64,000 bases of DNA from NCBI GenBank assembly GCA_020736575.1, contig JAGPYM010000040.1:186001-250000 (forward strand), read 5' to 3'. The number at the start of each line of letters is the position of its first letter. Position 1 is the first letter of the stretch. This DNA comes from Thelonectria olida. Its lineage: Eukaryota > Ascomycota > Sordariomycetes > Hypocreales > Nectriaceae. Under the pieces are notes generated by a model. The model saw only the letters and a list, made by a program, of their open reading frames with translations, had not been told where the DNA came from and did no database searches. Positions 23,449 through 33,475 of the stretch are shown here, one piece after another. The position numbers were made by a program, and so were the translations under genes.

Positions 23449-24858
23449 ACTCTTGAAATACTTTTCTTTATCTTCTTTATAACTTTTGAAAGACCCTGGT
23501 AACCGCTTGGCGGAGATACAGGTCGTTGGTGGATGTCTGGTGTTGCGAACCCCGCTTCAGACGTCATCATCGTCATGGGACGCGAACCAGATGCTTCGGG
23601 CGGGGGATATCATCGTCCCCTGAGAAAGAGAGTCAAAACGGCGAAGGCAATGGAATCGGAGCAGCAAAATGGTGGTATGGAATGGCAGGAAGAAGGCGAG
23701 AGCAGTGAGGGAGCTCCGGGACAAACCCGAGCTCGGAAAAGGACTACCCCCAAAGCAGCCGGCGGCATGGCCGAGGCAATCCAGAGCCTGAAGCAACTCC
23801 TGGAGCAAGACTTCAACAAGAAAATCGATTCGATGAAGGCGGAGTTCCAGCTCGAGTACACCAAGCTCAGTGACCGCATGGCTGAGGAAGTGACTAGGGC
23901 CACGGCCCAGATGGCGGAAGAACTATTGCAAGTTCGAGGGCAGCTTACCCAGGTTTGCAGCGAGCTCAAGCAGACCCGACTACAGCTAGATACACTGAAC
24001 AAGGCTGAGGCACCACGATCTCCGGGTCGGACGTATGCAGACGCAGCCAGAATGACACCCGTCAGCATGTCCACCGAATCTCCATCTACGGCCCAATCGG
24101 CAACTCCAGAGCCAGTGTTCTGCACAGTGGACACATCCCGGGTGCCCGAGGATCGTATCGGAGACGCTACACCGGCAATGATTCGCAAAACCGTTGAGCA
24201 GGAAATGCGAACGTCAAGTGACCAACCTCACTGGCGATGCGTCGCAGTGACTAGAGATGGACGGAACGCCAACCGCCTGAGGGTTATCGGTAGGAGCGAG
24301 GAAGAACTAAAGAAGATCAAGACCATTATTGAGGCCAAGAAGGCTCCAGGTTCGAGAGTCCTTCGTGACCAACTGTACCCAGTCAAAGTTGACAATATCA
24401 ACCGTACCGCTGTTCTCGACCAGGAAGGCAAGGTCCTTCCTGGAGCAATGGAAGCCTTGGGCCAAGAGAATGAAGTCCAGGTTGCCAAGATGGCCTGGTT
24501 GAGTCGAAAAGACAGCGCAAAGGCATATGGATCAATGGTGGTATACCTCACCAAAAACAGCGATGCCAGGAGACTCCTACAAGAACGCTACTTCCTTGCA
24601 GCGGGTGAATCGGCATATACCAGCGTATTTGAGCGGAGAGCCGGACCGATACAATGCTATAACTGCCAGGAGCTCGGCCATAAGGCATTCTCGTGCAGCA
24701 AGAATCGGATATGTGCGAGGTGTGCCGCCGAAGGCCATCATCATAGTGAGTGCCAGACGCAGGTACCCAAGTGTGTACCCTGCGGTGGACCGCACGAGTC
24801 GTTCAGCAGAAGCTGCCCGAGACTCTATCCTACCCGGCATGAGTAGGATGTTTGCAGG
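23449..24858 (+). mobile_element. LINE 5' half, inverted relative to 18867-20348
   Basis: It starts with the same 5' UTR (CTTGAAATACTTTTCTTTAT...) as the minus-strand copy. It contains an intact ORF1 and stops matching ~15 bp into ORF2, just after the ATGAGTAG overlap. With the other copy it forms ~1.4-kb inverted arms around a ~3.1-kb spacer. Confidence 0.75.
23533..24846 (+). CDS. LINE ORF1 (Gag-like), second copy
   Basis: An intact 437-residue frame, the same length as the minus-strand ORF1 and different only at scattered residues. It has a basic N-terminus, a coiled coil near residues 80-150, the QLYPVKVD middle domain and three terminal knuckles ([43 protein letters not shown]). ORF2 is missing beyond its first few codons, so the copy cannot move by itself. 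It could still make ORF1 protein if transcribed from the 5' UTR. Confidence 0.9.
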   Translation: MSGVANPASDVIIVMGREPDASGGGYHRPLRKRVKTAKAMESEQQNGGMEWQEEGESSEGAPGQTRARKRTTPKAAGGMAEAIQSLKQLLEQDFNKKIDSMKAEFQLEYTKLSDRMAEEVTRATAQMAEELLQVRGQLTQVCSELKQTRLQLDTLNKAEAPRSPGRTYADAARMTPVSMSTESPSTAQSATPEPVFCTVDTSRVPEDRIGDATPAMIRKTVEQEMRTSSDQPHWRCVAVTRDGRNANRLRVIGRSEEELKKIKTIIEAKKAPGSRVLRDQLYPVKVDNINRTAVLDQEGKVLPGAMEALGQENEVQVAKMAWLSRKDSAKAYGSMVVYLTKNSDARRLLQERYFLAAGESAYTSVFERRAGPIQCYNCQELGHKAFSCSKNRICARCAAEGHHHSECQTQVPKCVPCGGPHESFSRSCPRLYPTRHE

Positions 24859-24867
24859 GACAAAGCA

Positions 24868-25008
24868 TAGGGAGCGGCGAGCGGGTGAGCCGAAATTCGC
24901 ACCTTGCGGCGGACCGCGGGAATCGTTCAACCAGAACTGTCAGCTGCTGAACCCGCGCAATGATGCATACCCGACCCAAAGTACCCAGGATACCACCTTG
25001 CTGACGAC
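24868..25008 (+). mobile_element. Scrap of a second LINE ORF1 terminus
   Basis: Directly after the ORF1 stop, another frame reads EPKFAPCGGPRESFNQNC, equivalent to the last zinc knuckle of a LINE ORF1 (compare [18 protein letters not shown] at 63.4 kb). This is a fragment of a different LINE family member joined end to end. Confidence 0.55.
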
Positions 25009-25011
25009 GTG

Positions 25012-25380
25012 ACTATCCACTTCGGGCCACCACTCGGCATACTCTTACAGTCTAAAGATACCAAGGGCCTGTCTATCCCCGCCCTGCCACCAGAAACGAT
25101 CCTTGTCCGCTCGGTCTCACAAACCCTCGATCCGTCCAACCGCAACTTCAGGTTCTTGTCTGCAAAATGCATTCGCCGCGGCCTGCCCGTTGTCCCTGCA
25201 TTTGTGCTCACTGACTATAAGGCGCAGAGCAAGACATTCGCGGAAGTCCTCCTCGAGCTGCGAGGGAATCGTATCATAAATGGCGAGCCATCCAAATGCG
25301 ACTTCACCAGCCTTTATGTACAGTTATCCAGGTGCACGACACTGAAAGGCATCAAGCTCCTCAGTCCTGTGAGGGAACGA
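25012..25380 (+). pseudogene. Helitron helicase (Pif1-like) C-terminal fragment
   Basis: The frame contains FGPPLGILLQSKDTKGLSIP, RRGLPVVPAFVLTDYKAQSK and TSLYVQLSRCTTLKGIKLL, the late motifs of the Pif1-type helicase of Helitrons; YVQLSR is motif VI. The Rep nickase and earlier helicase motifs are absent. Homology ends near 25380, where the ~168-bp repeat starts. Confidence 0.75.
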
Positions 25381-25537
25381 TCATGTGACTTTCATAACTT
25401 TATGAACAGTCTCACTTTATGAATATCGCGTAAATAGCTTGAGTCAGAGTTTCCCCTGAGGAATCTCTTTCTCTCCTCGTAAACAATCATTTTGCCCAAG
25501 TCGCACCCGACCTCGTTCGTGCTCTTGTTCCGTCACA
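25368..25537 (+). repeat. ~170-bp repeat with short inverted ends, copy 1
   Basis: It matches 48476-48643 in the same orientation. The ends read TGTGAGGGAAC and, reversed, TGTGACGGAAC, so this may be a MITE. Here it abuts the Helitron fragment; in the other copy it abuts a pogo fragment. Confidence 0.65.
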
Positions 25538-25685
25538 CTCGGCAAGGGGACGATGAGAAGGCAAAAATCCTAGGGGAAAAGAAAACCTCCATTGATAAAA
25601 TTGAGGCTTTGAACGACATGATAGAACCAGCAGTCTCCATGGAATGTCTCCGTTATCAAGGCCCTCACTTTCTCCAGCCCACATT

Positions 25686-27218
25686 TCAAATAAAATGTGC
25701 CATGTCCCTGGCGGTGTTGACGGTGTCAATGAAGCGGCCAAATATCGCATCCTTCGACGATGATTCTTCCTCCTCATATGACGTAAACATGTAAAAAGGG
25801 GTGCGACGCATGCCATTCGGGTCGGCCGTTATGTTGTCTGTAGAGGTTCGGCGACGCAAACCAGGACGTTCAAGGCTCATAGCGCCGTGGCAGACTGAGT
25901 CTACATCGACATTGACATCCATCATATCATGATCCTCGTCTTCCTCAAAGAACCTGCCCAGGTGCTTCGAACACGTCTCTGGCGACAAGGATGGCGAGAG
26001 AGTAGGATTACGGATGCTGATGCCGTGCTTCATTGCCTCCTCCGAGGGTTCCAGAATATGTCCTCTGTGATTCAGCTTTGTCGACGGAAGCTTCGAGATA
26101 GTCTTTCCGTCAGAAGGAAATGAAGGTTTGTCATTCGTTGATTTCCTCCTAATCGGCGGAGCCCGCTTTCGTGGCCGCAACCGCTTCATCGTGAGGCCAT
26201 CATCGGAATTACTATCGGTATATGGATTAGAATTGATGCCATCGTCGCCATCACCATTACCCTCGACGGCAATATATTGCTCGACTTTGTTATTGAACCG
26301 GACGTGTTTTTGCTTGATGCCAAGTGATGAGGCTGAAGAGGCTGAAGACGACAGCGTACTAGACCCGTTGCAGCTCATTTGTCTCGAAGACGTAACATAA
26401 CCCGTCACCGTCACTGCTGCTCGATCAAGAGGAGGCCTTGTTGATCCCTGGTGTCCTGTTTCCTGTGCTCGGACCATTGGTACTGTGTGCTTGAGCAAAG
26501 ATGAAGGCGATAACGGCCTCTGCAGCATGATCTCCGGAACCGCTCTCTTTAGTATGGACTTGTTGCTGACCTGTGAACTGGCCTTAAATGGTAAGAGACT
26601 GGAAATTCCAGTACCTGTACAATATATCTTGCTCAGATCTTGTTGAAGTGGCCCATATAGCCAAGTCACATCACAATCCTTGAACCTACAGTGAGTTAGC
26701 TTGATATTTGCGCGAATTCCACCATGTCCTTACCAGTTGAGGGTCTCGGGAGAGACAGTCTTCAGTTTGTATTTGCACTTCGTCCATATTCTCCAAGATG
26801 CATTCTCTAGACGAGAACTATCCGCATACTCTCTACGGCGAGTGGTGAGATATTTCCATGATGACCAAATATCTTCCTCCTTCCAGTCGTGAGAAAGGTA
26901 GTCGACATGCCTCCACGGGCCAGCCTTTATAGCACTGTCATCTTTGGCGTGTTTAAGGAGGGCTGATAGTTCTAACTTCTCCAATCTTGAAGGATTTGCC
27001 GGAATACCATGGTCAGCAGGCGAAATAGTATTCGAGCCGTCCGTCTTGGGATATGGTGGGGTGTCCAGGCTATCATCTGGGGGCGCAAAGCAATTATCTT
27101 TCGGAAATGGAGATAAAAAATTGTGTCCTTTCGACGACTCAGCCGGGCGGATTGCCTTGCCGTCATCGGATGCGATGGAAAGATTACTCGCGGGCGTTGA
27201 GAAGTAGGGTGGGTCCAT
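25686..27218 (-). CDS. Reg1-like PP1 regulatory subunit, diverged paralogue
   Basis: Exons 27218-26734 and 26685-25686 join through a 48-bp intron to encode 494 residues. The DUF1752 block spans residues ~102-180: HVDYLSHDWKEEDIW, RLENASWRIWTKCKYKLKTV, then CDVTWLYGPLQ across the splice. A PP1-docking RVxF-type motif, KHVRF, lies at 288-292 in the Reg1-like context VRFNNKVEQYIAVE. A basic RLRPRKRAPP stretch and an acidic EEDEDHD run follow. In yeast, Reg1 directs Glc7 phosphatase in glucose repression. The C-terminus reads TVNTARDMAHFI then TGA, and beyond the stop the frame continues NVGWRK. The family normally has Trp there, so TGG became TGA and only ~6 residues are lost. The N-terminus is shorter than usual for the family. 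Confidence 0.8.
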
Positions 27219-28099
27219 TGATTCGGCGTCAATACTTCGCGATAGAGAAGGAGTCGTAGTTGTGCAGGGTCATTTCTCGGTCTGTTCCAGACAGATATGT
27301 CAGTGACCTGCCCATAAGTTGAGGTTGAGAAGACGATGGCCGTATTGTCGGCATTCTAACACACGGTTCGGTTCATACATCACACCTCGTCATATAATGC
27401 GCCGAGCCTGTCAAGTTGATCTGCGGATGACGTTATGGTGCTATCAATCTGCAGGTTGGGCGGAAACTTTCGAGTCTGCTTGACAGGGTCCGCACGTCTT
27501 CTATGGAGCTTGTAATCAATACGGTACGTAGAGCACCGACGTCCCGGCCCTACAGCTAAAGTCGTAGGTGCTTGCGTACTTGATCCTTTGCTGCCCTGTT
27601 AGGCGCGTGAGACGGACTGAATGGCGATTGTTACGTCTAATTTTGCTATGACGAAAGTTCCCTTCCTGCGATATTGGGTAGCTAGCAAATGAATCTTATG
27701 GGTAGTTAACAGTTAATTCCCAAATCCTTAACCGCTGGTGATCTGGCAACCCTGGAATTCGTGAGATGGTTAAACCTGCCTCTATGTGGCCCGAGCGTAG
27801 GGAGAGCGCGGAAGGAAGAACCTTTCTGAACTTCGTTCCTGAAGGCACATAACAACAAGGCACATAACATAACATAACATAACATAACTAACATAACATA
27901 CAAACATACAAACAATACATGGTCATCACGATGATGCAACAGAAATGTGACTGCATGCCTTTGTGAGACCTCTTAATACCATCATTTTGGGTGTATGTTT
28001 CTCCGAGCCATAATTGAAAGCTACATAATTGAAAGCTAAAAATTCCATCACTTTCCTCTTCTCTGATATCGACGCGTTAGACTAAGTTTCAACTCTGCA
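27219..28099. other. No gene recognised; (ACATA)n microsatellite
   Basis: This is the upstream region of the Reg1-like gene. A run of ACATA units occupies ~27861-27902. Nothing else is supported. Confidence 0.5.
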
Positions 28100-30060
28100 T
28101 CACACCATCCGGGAGGGACCAGGTCGCATCCGGTTCCCCTCACCCAACAGCAAGAATTAGGGTATCTTTTGGTGCTGTTCTCGTCTCCACACTTTCCATT
28201 ACTGCTCTCAGAGCTGGATCGCGGCGTTAAGAAACTGCACAAGTAGCTACTGAGTATCCTCGACAAACGTCTAACTACACTCCGGAGATCTTGAGGCTTA
28301 CAAGCCTCATGTCTTGCAGAAACAAAGAGATACCGAGTCTGAACCTCGCTTCCTTGGGGGACAAAGTCTAATTGCCGCTCGATGTGTCGGTCCTGGGTTT
28401 CTGTCTTGGTGTGCTATGGGCTGGCCAAGCTTTGGCTATTGAGCCTGACGTCGCATCTGGTAGCTGATACCTCAAGGAACTGCCATGCATATTTTGATAG
28501 TCCCACCTCCCTCAATTCACCATCTTCGTTCCCTGTGTTGGAGTTTTTCCGCTGAAGCACCTCGTCATTTGTTCTTGTTTATGACCAGGTGGTTCACTTA
28601 CGTACTGAACCTTGAAACACTACGTATATCTTTGGCTCCCCCAGCTACCCTTCAGCTCAGCGTGATCAAGACACCGGAGCCTCACTGTCGTGACGAAGCA
28701 AGAGGTCCCCGGGAAACTGTGCACCCTTATCGTTTTTTCAGCAAGCTTGCAGCCTTATCGAGCCTGTTCTTGCCCGCCCCAGCTGCCTTCACGGAGAGCA
28801 TCAACTTAGCTTCAAGAAAATTATCCGTCGTGGAGCAAGATTCTCAATGACCACCTTCATCCATCCCTACCCTCTTCTAACGGGGGATTTCCCATTTGGC
28901 ATATGCTTCGATGGGTTAGAATTGACACCATCCTCGTCAGGATGCCTGACCACCCCTCCGCCATATGGCATGAGCCCAGATTCCCCCGCATCTCGAGGCA
29001 ACACAGCTTTTCAACACGCAATAAACCAAGTCGCCAATACTTCTTTCTTTGACGAGGCAATCAGCACCTCATCGATATCGACCCAGGCGGGTTTCTGTTT
29101 TTTTCCATGCTCCCCCCAACAAGTCACGGGGGCGATAATACCCGAGGATCCTGAGCCTCTGAAAGCCGTCTTGCTGACCGTGGAAGGTGAGCAGAAACCA
29201 CCTTGCCGACCCCAATGCCCACCAAAACCCCACAAGGTCTCGGCCAAATTGGAAGATGATATCTCCGAACCAATCGCGGATGAATCGACAAAGAAGCGCA
29301 GAAGGAGGCCCAAAGGTGACCGCAAATGGCCCTCAAAAGCGCCAAAATTGGAGGACTCTATCGGTGAAGCCCATCTTAGGGATGCCCGCTGGCGACGCAT
29401 TCTTGAGCGCAATAGAATTTCTGCTACGAAGTGTCGTCTGCAAAAACGGGATGAAGCATCTGCACTTGCTTCCCGTGAGAAGGCCATGGAGGACCAAAAG
29501 CGGGATTTATCGTCAATTTTCCATCAGCTCACAGCTGAGATCTATCACTTAAAGACCCAACTGCTGCGTCACGCCGATTGCAACTGCGTCCTTATCCAGA
29601 AATATATCGCTAATGAGGCTAGAAAGTCCGTCGATAGACTCCCGCCTTATCCTTCGCCCTCCCAACTCAATATAGCGCCCTTGATTGGATATCGACGAGG
29701 CTCGCGTGGAAGTGGAGCAAGCGTCACCGATTCACATGGTATCCGCACCCCTGAGATGGAGAGTGTTCCGCGTACATGGACCTATCCATCTCAGCAGGAC
29801 TCGAGCTTACCGGAAGTGGGAGTGGGTATGTTTGACAGGGTACTTGAACCGATTCAAAAGGAACCTATCCCAGTGTCGTGTCAACCAATTTCGAGCATTC
29901 CGGCGATGCATGAATGTTGCTACCAGGGGACCTGCGTCGGCATGGGTCCCCAGCTTTAGTCATCGGACGGTGTATTCTGGGATCATAATGGGAATTTCGA
30001 TGAAGTCGATCTTGGTGTTTTATGTTATCTTTAGCGATTCACGGGAAGGCAGAAAAAACA
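28100..30060 (+). repeat. Duplicated bZIP block, copy 2
   Basis: Partner of the block at 8220-10190, same orientation, ~20 kb away. It includes ~750 bp of shared upstream sequence, the gene, and ~100 bp of shared 3' flank. Confidence 0.8.
28847..29959 (+). CDS. bZIP transcription factor, Atf1/AtfA-like zipper (intact copy)
   Basis: An intronless 370-residue frame. The basic region lies near residues 182-205 with N-x7-R (NRISATKCR) preceded by RRILER. A zipper (DLSSIFHQLTAEIYHLKTQL) and then LRHADCNCVLIQKYI follow, resembling the segment after the zipper in Atf1/AtfA stress factors. The N-terminus is Ser/Pro/Thr-rich and could be an activation region. It should act in the nucleus as a dimer; its targets are unknown. 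Its partner at 8960-10081 carries a premature stop, so this is the only full-length copy here. It is not a plain AtfA orthologue: the N-terminal domains of AtfA are not recognisable. Confidence 0.8.
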   Translation: MTTFIHPYPLLTGDFPFGICFDGLELTPSSSGCLTTPPPYGMSPDSPASRGNTAFQHAINQVANTSFFDEAISTSSISTQAGFCFFPCSPQQVTGAIIPEDPEPLKAVLLTVEGEQKPPCRPQCPPKPHKVSAKLEDDISEPIADESTKKRRRRPKGDRKWPSKAPKLEDSIGEAHLRDARWRRILERNRISATKCRLQKRDEASALASREKAMEDQKRDLSSIFHQLTAEIYHLKTQLLRHADCNCVLIQKYIANEARKSVDRLPPYPSPSQLNIAPLIGYRRGSRGSGASVTDSHGIRTPEMESVPRTWTYPSQQDSSLPEVGVGMFDRVLEPIQKEPIPVSCQPISSIPAMHECCYQGTCVGMGPQL

Positions 30061-30284
30061 CGAAGAAGTTTCGCTGGCTTTAAAACCTACAAATTCCATG
30101 CTGGGTTGTGACTTGCACCGTGCCCGTGCGCTAGAGGTACGAAGTACATATGCCATAAAACGATAGTTCGCTCAAACCCCTCGTTTTGTGTTGGTACAGC
30201 AAACCGTTTTGCTAATACTAAAATATCGAGCGCAAGGGAGTAATGCTTCCCCTCTTATGGCTAGACTAACATTCATCTATGGAG

Positions 30285-30994
30285 ACAGAGGGAGGCATTC
30301 GTGTGCGAGAAGCCGCAAGGATGCGGTCGATGCGCGGAGCAAGGACACCACCACAGGACGACGCCCACTAAGCTGCAGATATTTCAACTCAAACGTACGG
30401 AAGAGAGACGGTACAACTAAGTATGATGAACGACCAGGACCTTCAGCAGTACGCAATGTTGGCTGTTGCTGAACCATACGCACGAACAATCGACGGCATA
30501 GTGCTAACAACACCGAACAGCCACAGCAATTGGACCGAGACGATACCCACGCAGACGCATGATGCGCAATGGCCGATACGTAGCATGCTATGGATACGAC
30601 GAGATGTAGACGCGGAGTAGGTTCCGATAGCATCAGCAGACCTAACGGGAGCGGTTCTGCAACTCCTCGATAGGAATATATTGGTGACCTCGGTGTATGC
30701 GGAAGGGAAGAAAGAGGAGGCTCCCTTGACTACAATGGAGATGCTGTATGTCCAAATAGTGAAGTTCCGCACCGCAACAGGTAGAAGAACGGATGGGATT
30801 CTAGCGGGCGATTTCAATCGCCGCGACCTTCTTTGGGGAGAAGATGAGGTGACAAACAGAAGACAAGGCGAGGCAGAGCCGGTCATCGGTCTCATGGAGG
30901 AACATGGGCTGCTCAGCGGTAATCCTATTTGCCCCCAACAAAGTCGTGGTTCCTGGGCAAGGGGGCTGGGGCGGAAGAAGCCGTTGACAATGTA
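30285..30994 (+). mobile_element. Internal LINE fragment (ORF1 end to endonuclease)
   Basis: It starts in the last zinc knuckles of an ORF1 (CGRCAEQGHHH in a shifted frame). It then runs through the beginning of ORF2, an APE-type endonuclease with LAVAEPYA, SHSNWTETIPT, IRSMLWIRRD and LAGDFNRRDLLWGEDEV. TAG at 30618-30620 replaces the CAG present in the LINE at 63.7 kb (AEQVPI). Both ends are missing. Confidence 0.75.
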
Positions 30995-31901
30995 ACGGTC
31001 TGTCTCGGTTTGGCCAAGGGAGGCGCGACCCAAACCCCAACAAAGTTACCCGTGGCCAAAACCGCGGATTTCGTCCCGTAGGTATGTATGACCTTCGAGA
31101 GATTGGCGCATTATGAGTTGATACTACTACGAACTAAGCAGGGGTGATTTGATGAGGAGTTGTCAGGGGGATCAACCCTCAAAGCGTGCACGGACGAAAA
31201 ATGCGAATTGCAGGACAATTTCTGAGTGAATCGTCTGCGCATGGACAAAAAGTGAGGATTCCGGTCTAATCTGGCTGGTAATTGGTACAGTAGGTAGTGT
31301 GTCCCTGTCAGGTGCGGTGAGGCGCCTGGATTCACAGACGATGCGCCGGCTCTTCTCACACTGGCGTCTTGGGCTCATCGATCACATATTGGGACTAACC
31401 CTTCACCGTTGTGGGCCCGTGAGGTGGCAAGCAGGTCTGTCCCCAAACTTTCCATCATTTTATCCCCTCTTCTCCGGCCCGCTAGGGCCGCTCTACCGTG
31501 GCTCGCGATCAACAGATCCAATTCTGCGCTTCCGGATTCAGAAGGTGCGTCGTCCAACATAAACTAATTGATCCCGGTGACAAATAAAATGAGGTATGTA
31601 TATCGCCATTTCGATAGAATCAGTCTAGTACGGGTTTCGAAAAGCGTACCTTGACATTCCCATCGGTCGCCCGCAGAGACGTACAAATTCTAACAAAAGC
31701 ACAATACATCTCCAGGAACATTTGGCACGGACTACTCTAAGTCAACCTCACCGGTCATTGCTGGTCACTGCTCGTTCCGCCATGCCATGTCTGCCTCTCA
31801 AGCTCTACTGAGATGAGGATCTGCGTTTTTCAACTACCGGTCTCACTCCCGCTTTGGCCTCGACCCCGTATGTCTGCCAAGCGGGCCTGTCACACTGGTG
31901 A
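30995..31901. other. No gene recognised
   Basis: About 900 bp between the LINE fragment and the palindromic-end element. Frames at 31111-31562 are unmatched. Confidence 0.4.
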
Positions 31902-32580
31902 GGGAGCCCATAGGCTCGCGGTACCCGCGAATTTAAAATTTCACGGGTACCGCGAAATGACTAAGCTCAAGTTCCGGGCCTAAGGATACTCTATTGCAAT
32001 ATAATCTCAACGCGCATATTGATTTGATACATTAGTAGAGTTGCAAAACGCACTTGACCGTAATTTGATTTATTTTTCGATATCGGACTAAGTCTCAACC
32101 GTGATATCAGTAGCAGAATATAACATTGCCCAGCGATAGCCATCTAGGGGACAGCAGCCTGTACCCTTGCTGCTTGTACTAGCCCAATTTTGGAACTTGC
32201 AATGAGTAATCAATATGTGCGGGGTGCTAGTTTTTGATGGGGTTGGCTCCTTTTCAAGAGGTAAAATCGCAGTATGGAGTTAAACTACGCTGTAGAGTAT
32301 TAGTTAAGGAGATGCTAGAAATGTCCTGCCTAAAAATAGAAATTATGGCAAAAGTGTACCCGAAGAAGCAAAAAGAAAGTGACGAGCGAAAAAGGAGCAT
32401 GACGTCTTATATCGGATTGATGCGCTTGAACAGCAGTGCCATCCAAGCAGGCTCATCGGGCGAACACAGTGTGAAAAATGAGCAATCGCTTGCAACTTAG
32501 CTCTTATACACTGTGCTTAGTCATTTTCGCGGTACCCGCGAAATTTTAAATCCGCGGGTACCGCGAGCCTATGGGCTCCC
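31902..32580. mobile_element. 679-bp non-autonomous element with palindromic terminal repeats
   Basis: The termini are ~65-bp inverted repeats starting GGGAGCCCATAGGCTCGCGG at 31902 and ending with the complement at 32580. Each arm contains its own hairpin, CGCGGTACCCGCG followed by an A/T-rich loop and CGGGTACCGCG. Each end can therefore fold alone, or the two ends can pair. The flanks both contain CTGGT directly outside the arms (CTGGTGA on the left, CTGGTCG on the right), a possible target duplication. The interior has no recognisable coding sequence. I do not recognise the family. Confidence 0.8.
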
Positions 32581-32610
32581 CTGGTCGGACCGGTTATTAT
32601 GTAAGCAACT

Positions 32611-32653
32611 GGTCTGGTCTGGTCTAGGGGTCCAGACCAGACCAGACCAGACC
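32611..32653. repeat. GGTCTG/CAGACC hairpin
   Basis: GGTCTGGTCTGGTCT at 32611-32625 is followed after a short loop by the complementary AGACCAGACCAGACC. It lies ~75 bp beyond the stop codon of the receptor's terminal exon, so it would fall in the 3' UTR. It may be a microsatellite inverted repeat or a transposon scar. Confidence 0.7.
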
Positions 32654-32724
32654 ATTCCGATCACTGCCTCGGATCCAACTCCAATCCAATCCAATAAAAT
32701 CGCTGGCTTAGCCAGATGGCCAGA

Positions 32725-32917
32725 CTAACCAACGCTGCTGCCTTGTCCCCTCGTGTCGGAACCCTGAAGCCTCGCCGGTTCAGACTCCCATCCATCCTCA
32801 CTGTGTGTATGCACATTATTCTCACCGGAGCCTCTTGCCTCCAAAGAAATCAAGTTACCGGCCAGCCGATCCGCATGTCTGCGTATGCGTCTCCAATTCG
32901 AATCCGACGATGTCAAT
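32725..32917 (-). CDS. 3' terminal coding piece of the disrupted CFEM receptor
   Basis: This segment holds the last ~62 codons of the receptor gene, separated from the rest by the Copia element. It is Ser/Arg-rich (SSDSNWRRIRRHADRLAGNL, stop at 32725) and fits a cytoplasmic tail. The 5 bp 32913-32917 are the target duplication shared with 39222-39226. Joining 39222 to 32912 restores the frame: exon 8 leaves one base and this piece supplies the other two. Confidence 0.8.
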
Positions 32918-33056
32918 TGTTGAAATGAGCATGTTGTGTTAATTGAAGGAGAAAGACTAGCGCTAACTAGCGGAAGCTATTGACAAGAAGACATCTACAT
33001 CCCAGCCACCAATGGATCGGAATAGCCATTGATCCGTTAAACCATGGATCTCAACA
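32918..33056 (-). repeat. Copia 3' LTR
   Basis: A 139-bp LTR starting TGTTGAAATG on the plus strand and ending CTCAACA. The adjoining tract on the element's coding strand (GGCTCGAGTGGGAG) is the likely polypurine tract. Confidence 0.95.
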
Positions 33057-33184
33057 CTCCCACTCGAGCCATTGGTGCGAGATGTTTCTGCGTAACAGAG
33101 TGTGGCCTCATTAAAACCTCAAAAACACCTTCGCGGGTGAAAAACAGGAAAGAGCTTCTATTACCACACCTGCGTTGGATTGTT

Positions 33185-33475
33185 CGGTCACTGGGGCCTT
33201 AGCACCCCAGGTCTCCCGAATTGTTTGATAGATATTTGTAAGGCGAACCGCCTTAAATTATTTGGTCACCGGGGCCTTAGCACCCTGGATCTCCCAGATT
33301 GTTTGATGTCTGAATGAAGCCTTGGATTCTTCGATCACTGGAGCCTTAGCACCCCAGATCTCCCACTTCATTCTAGGTTTGATGTTCGTTTGATGTTTCA
33401 TGTTTGATGTTTGAATGAAGCCTTGGATTCTTCGATCACTGGAGCCTTAGCACCCCAGATCTCCCACTTCATTCT
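33185..33475. repeat. Degenerate tandem repeats in the Copia 3' region
   Basis: A unit containing CTTAGCACCCCAGATCTCCC recurs at about 33198, 33276, 33347 and 33445. The last two units extend to ~100 bp, including AATGAAGCCTTGGATTCTTC. It lies between the polyprotein stop and the 3' LTR and is probably non-coding. Confidence 0.8.

Noticed and set aside
27841..27905. (ACATA)n as another LINE tail.
   Set aside because: No GGGCGTAATAAA-type motif lies next to it, so there is no support for a retroposition origin.
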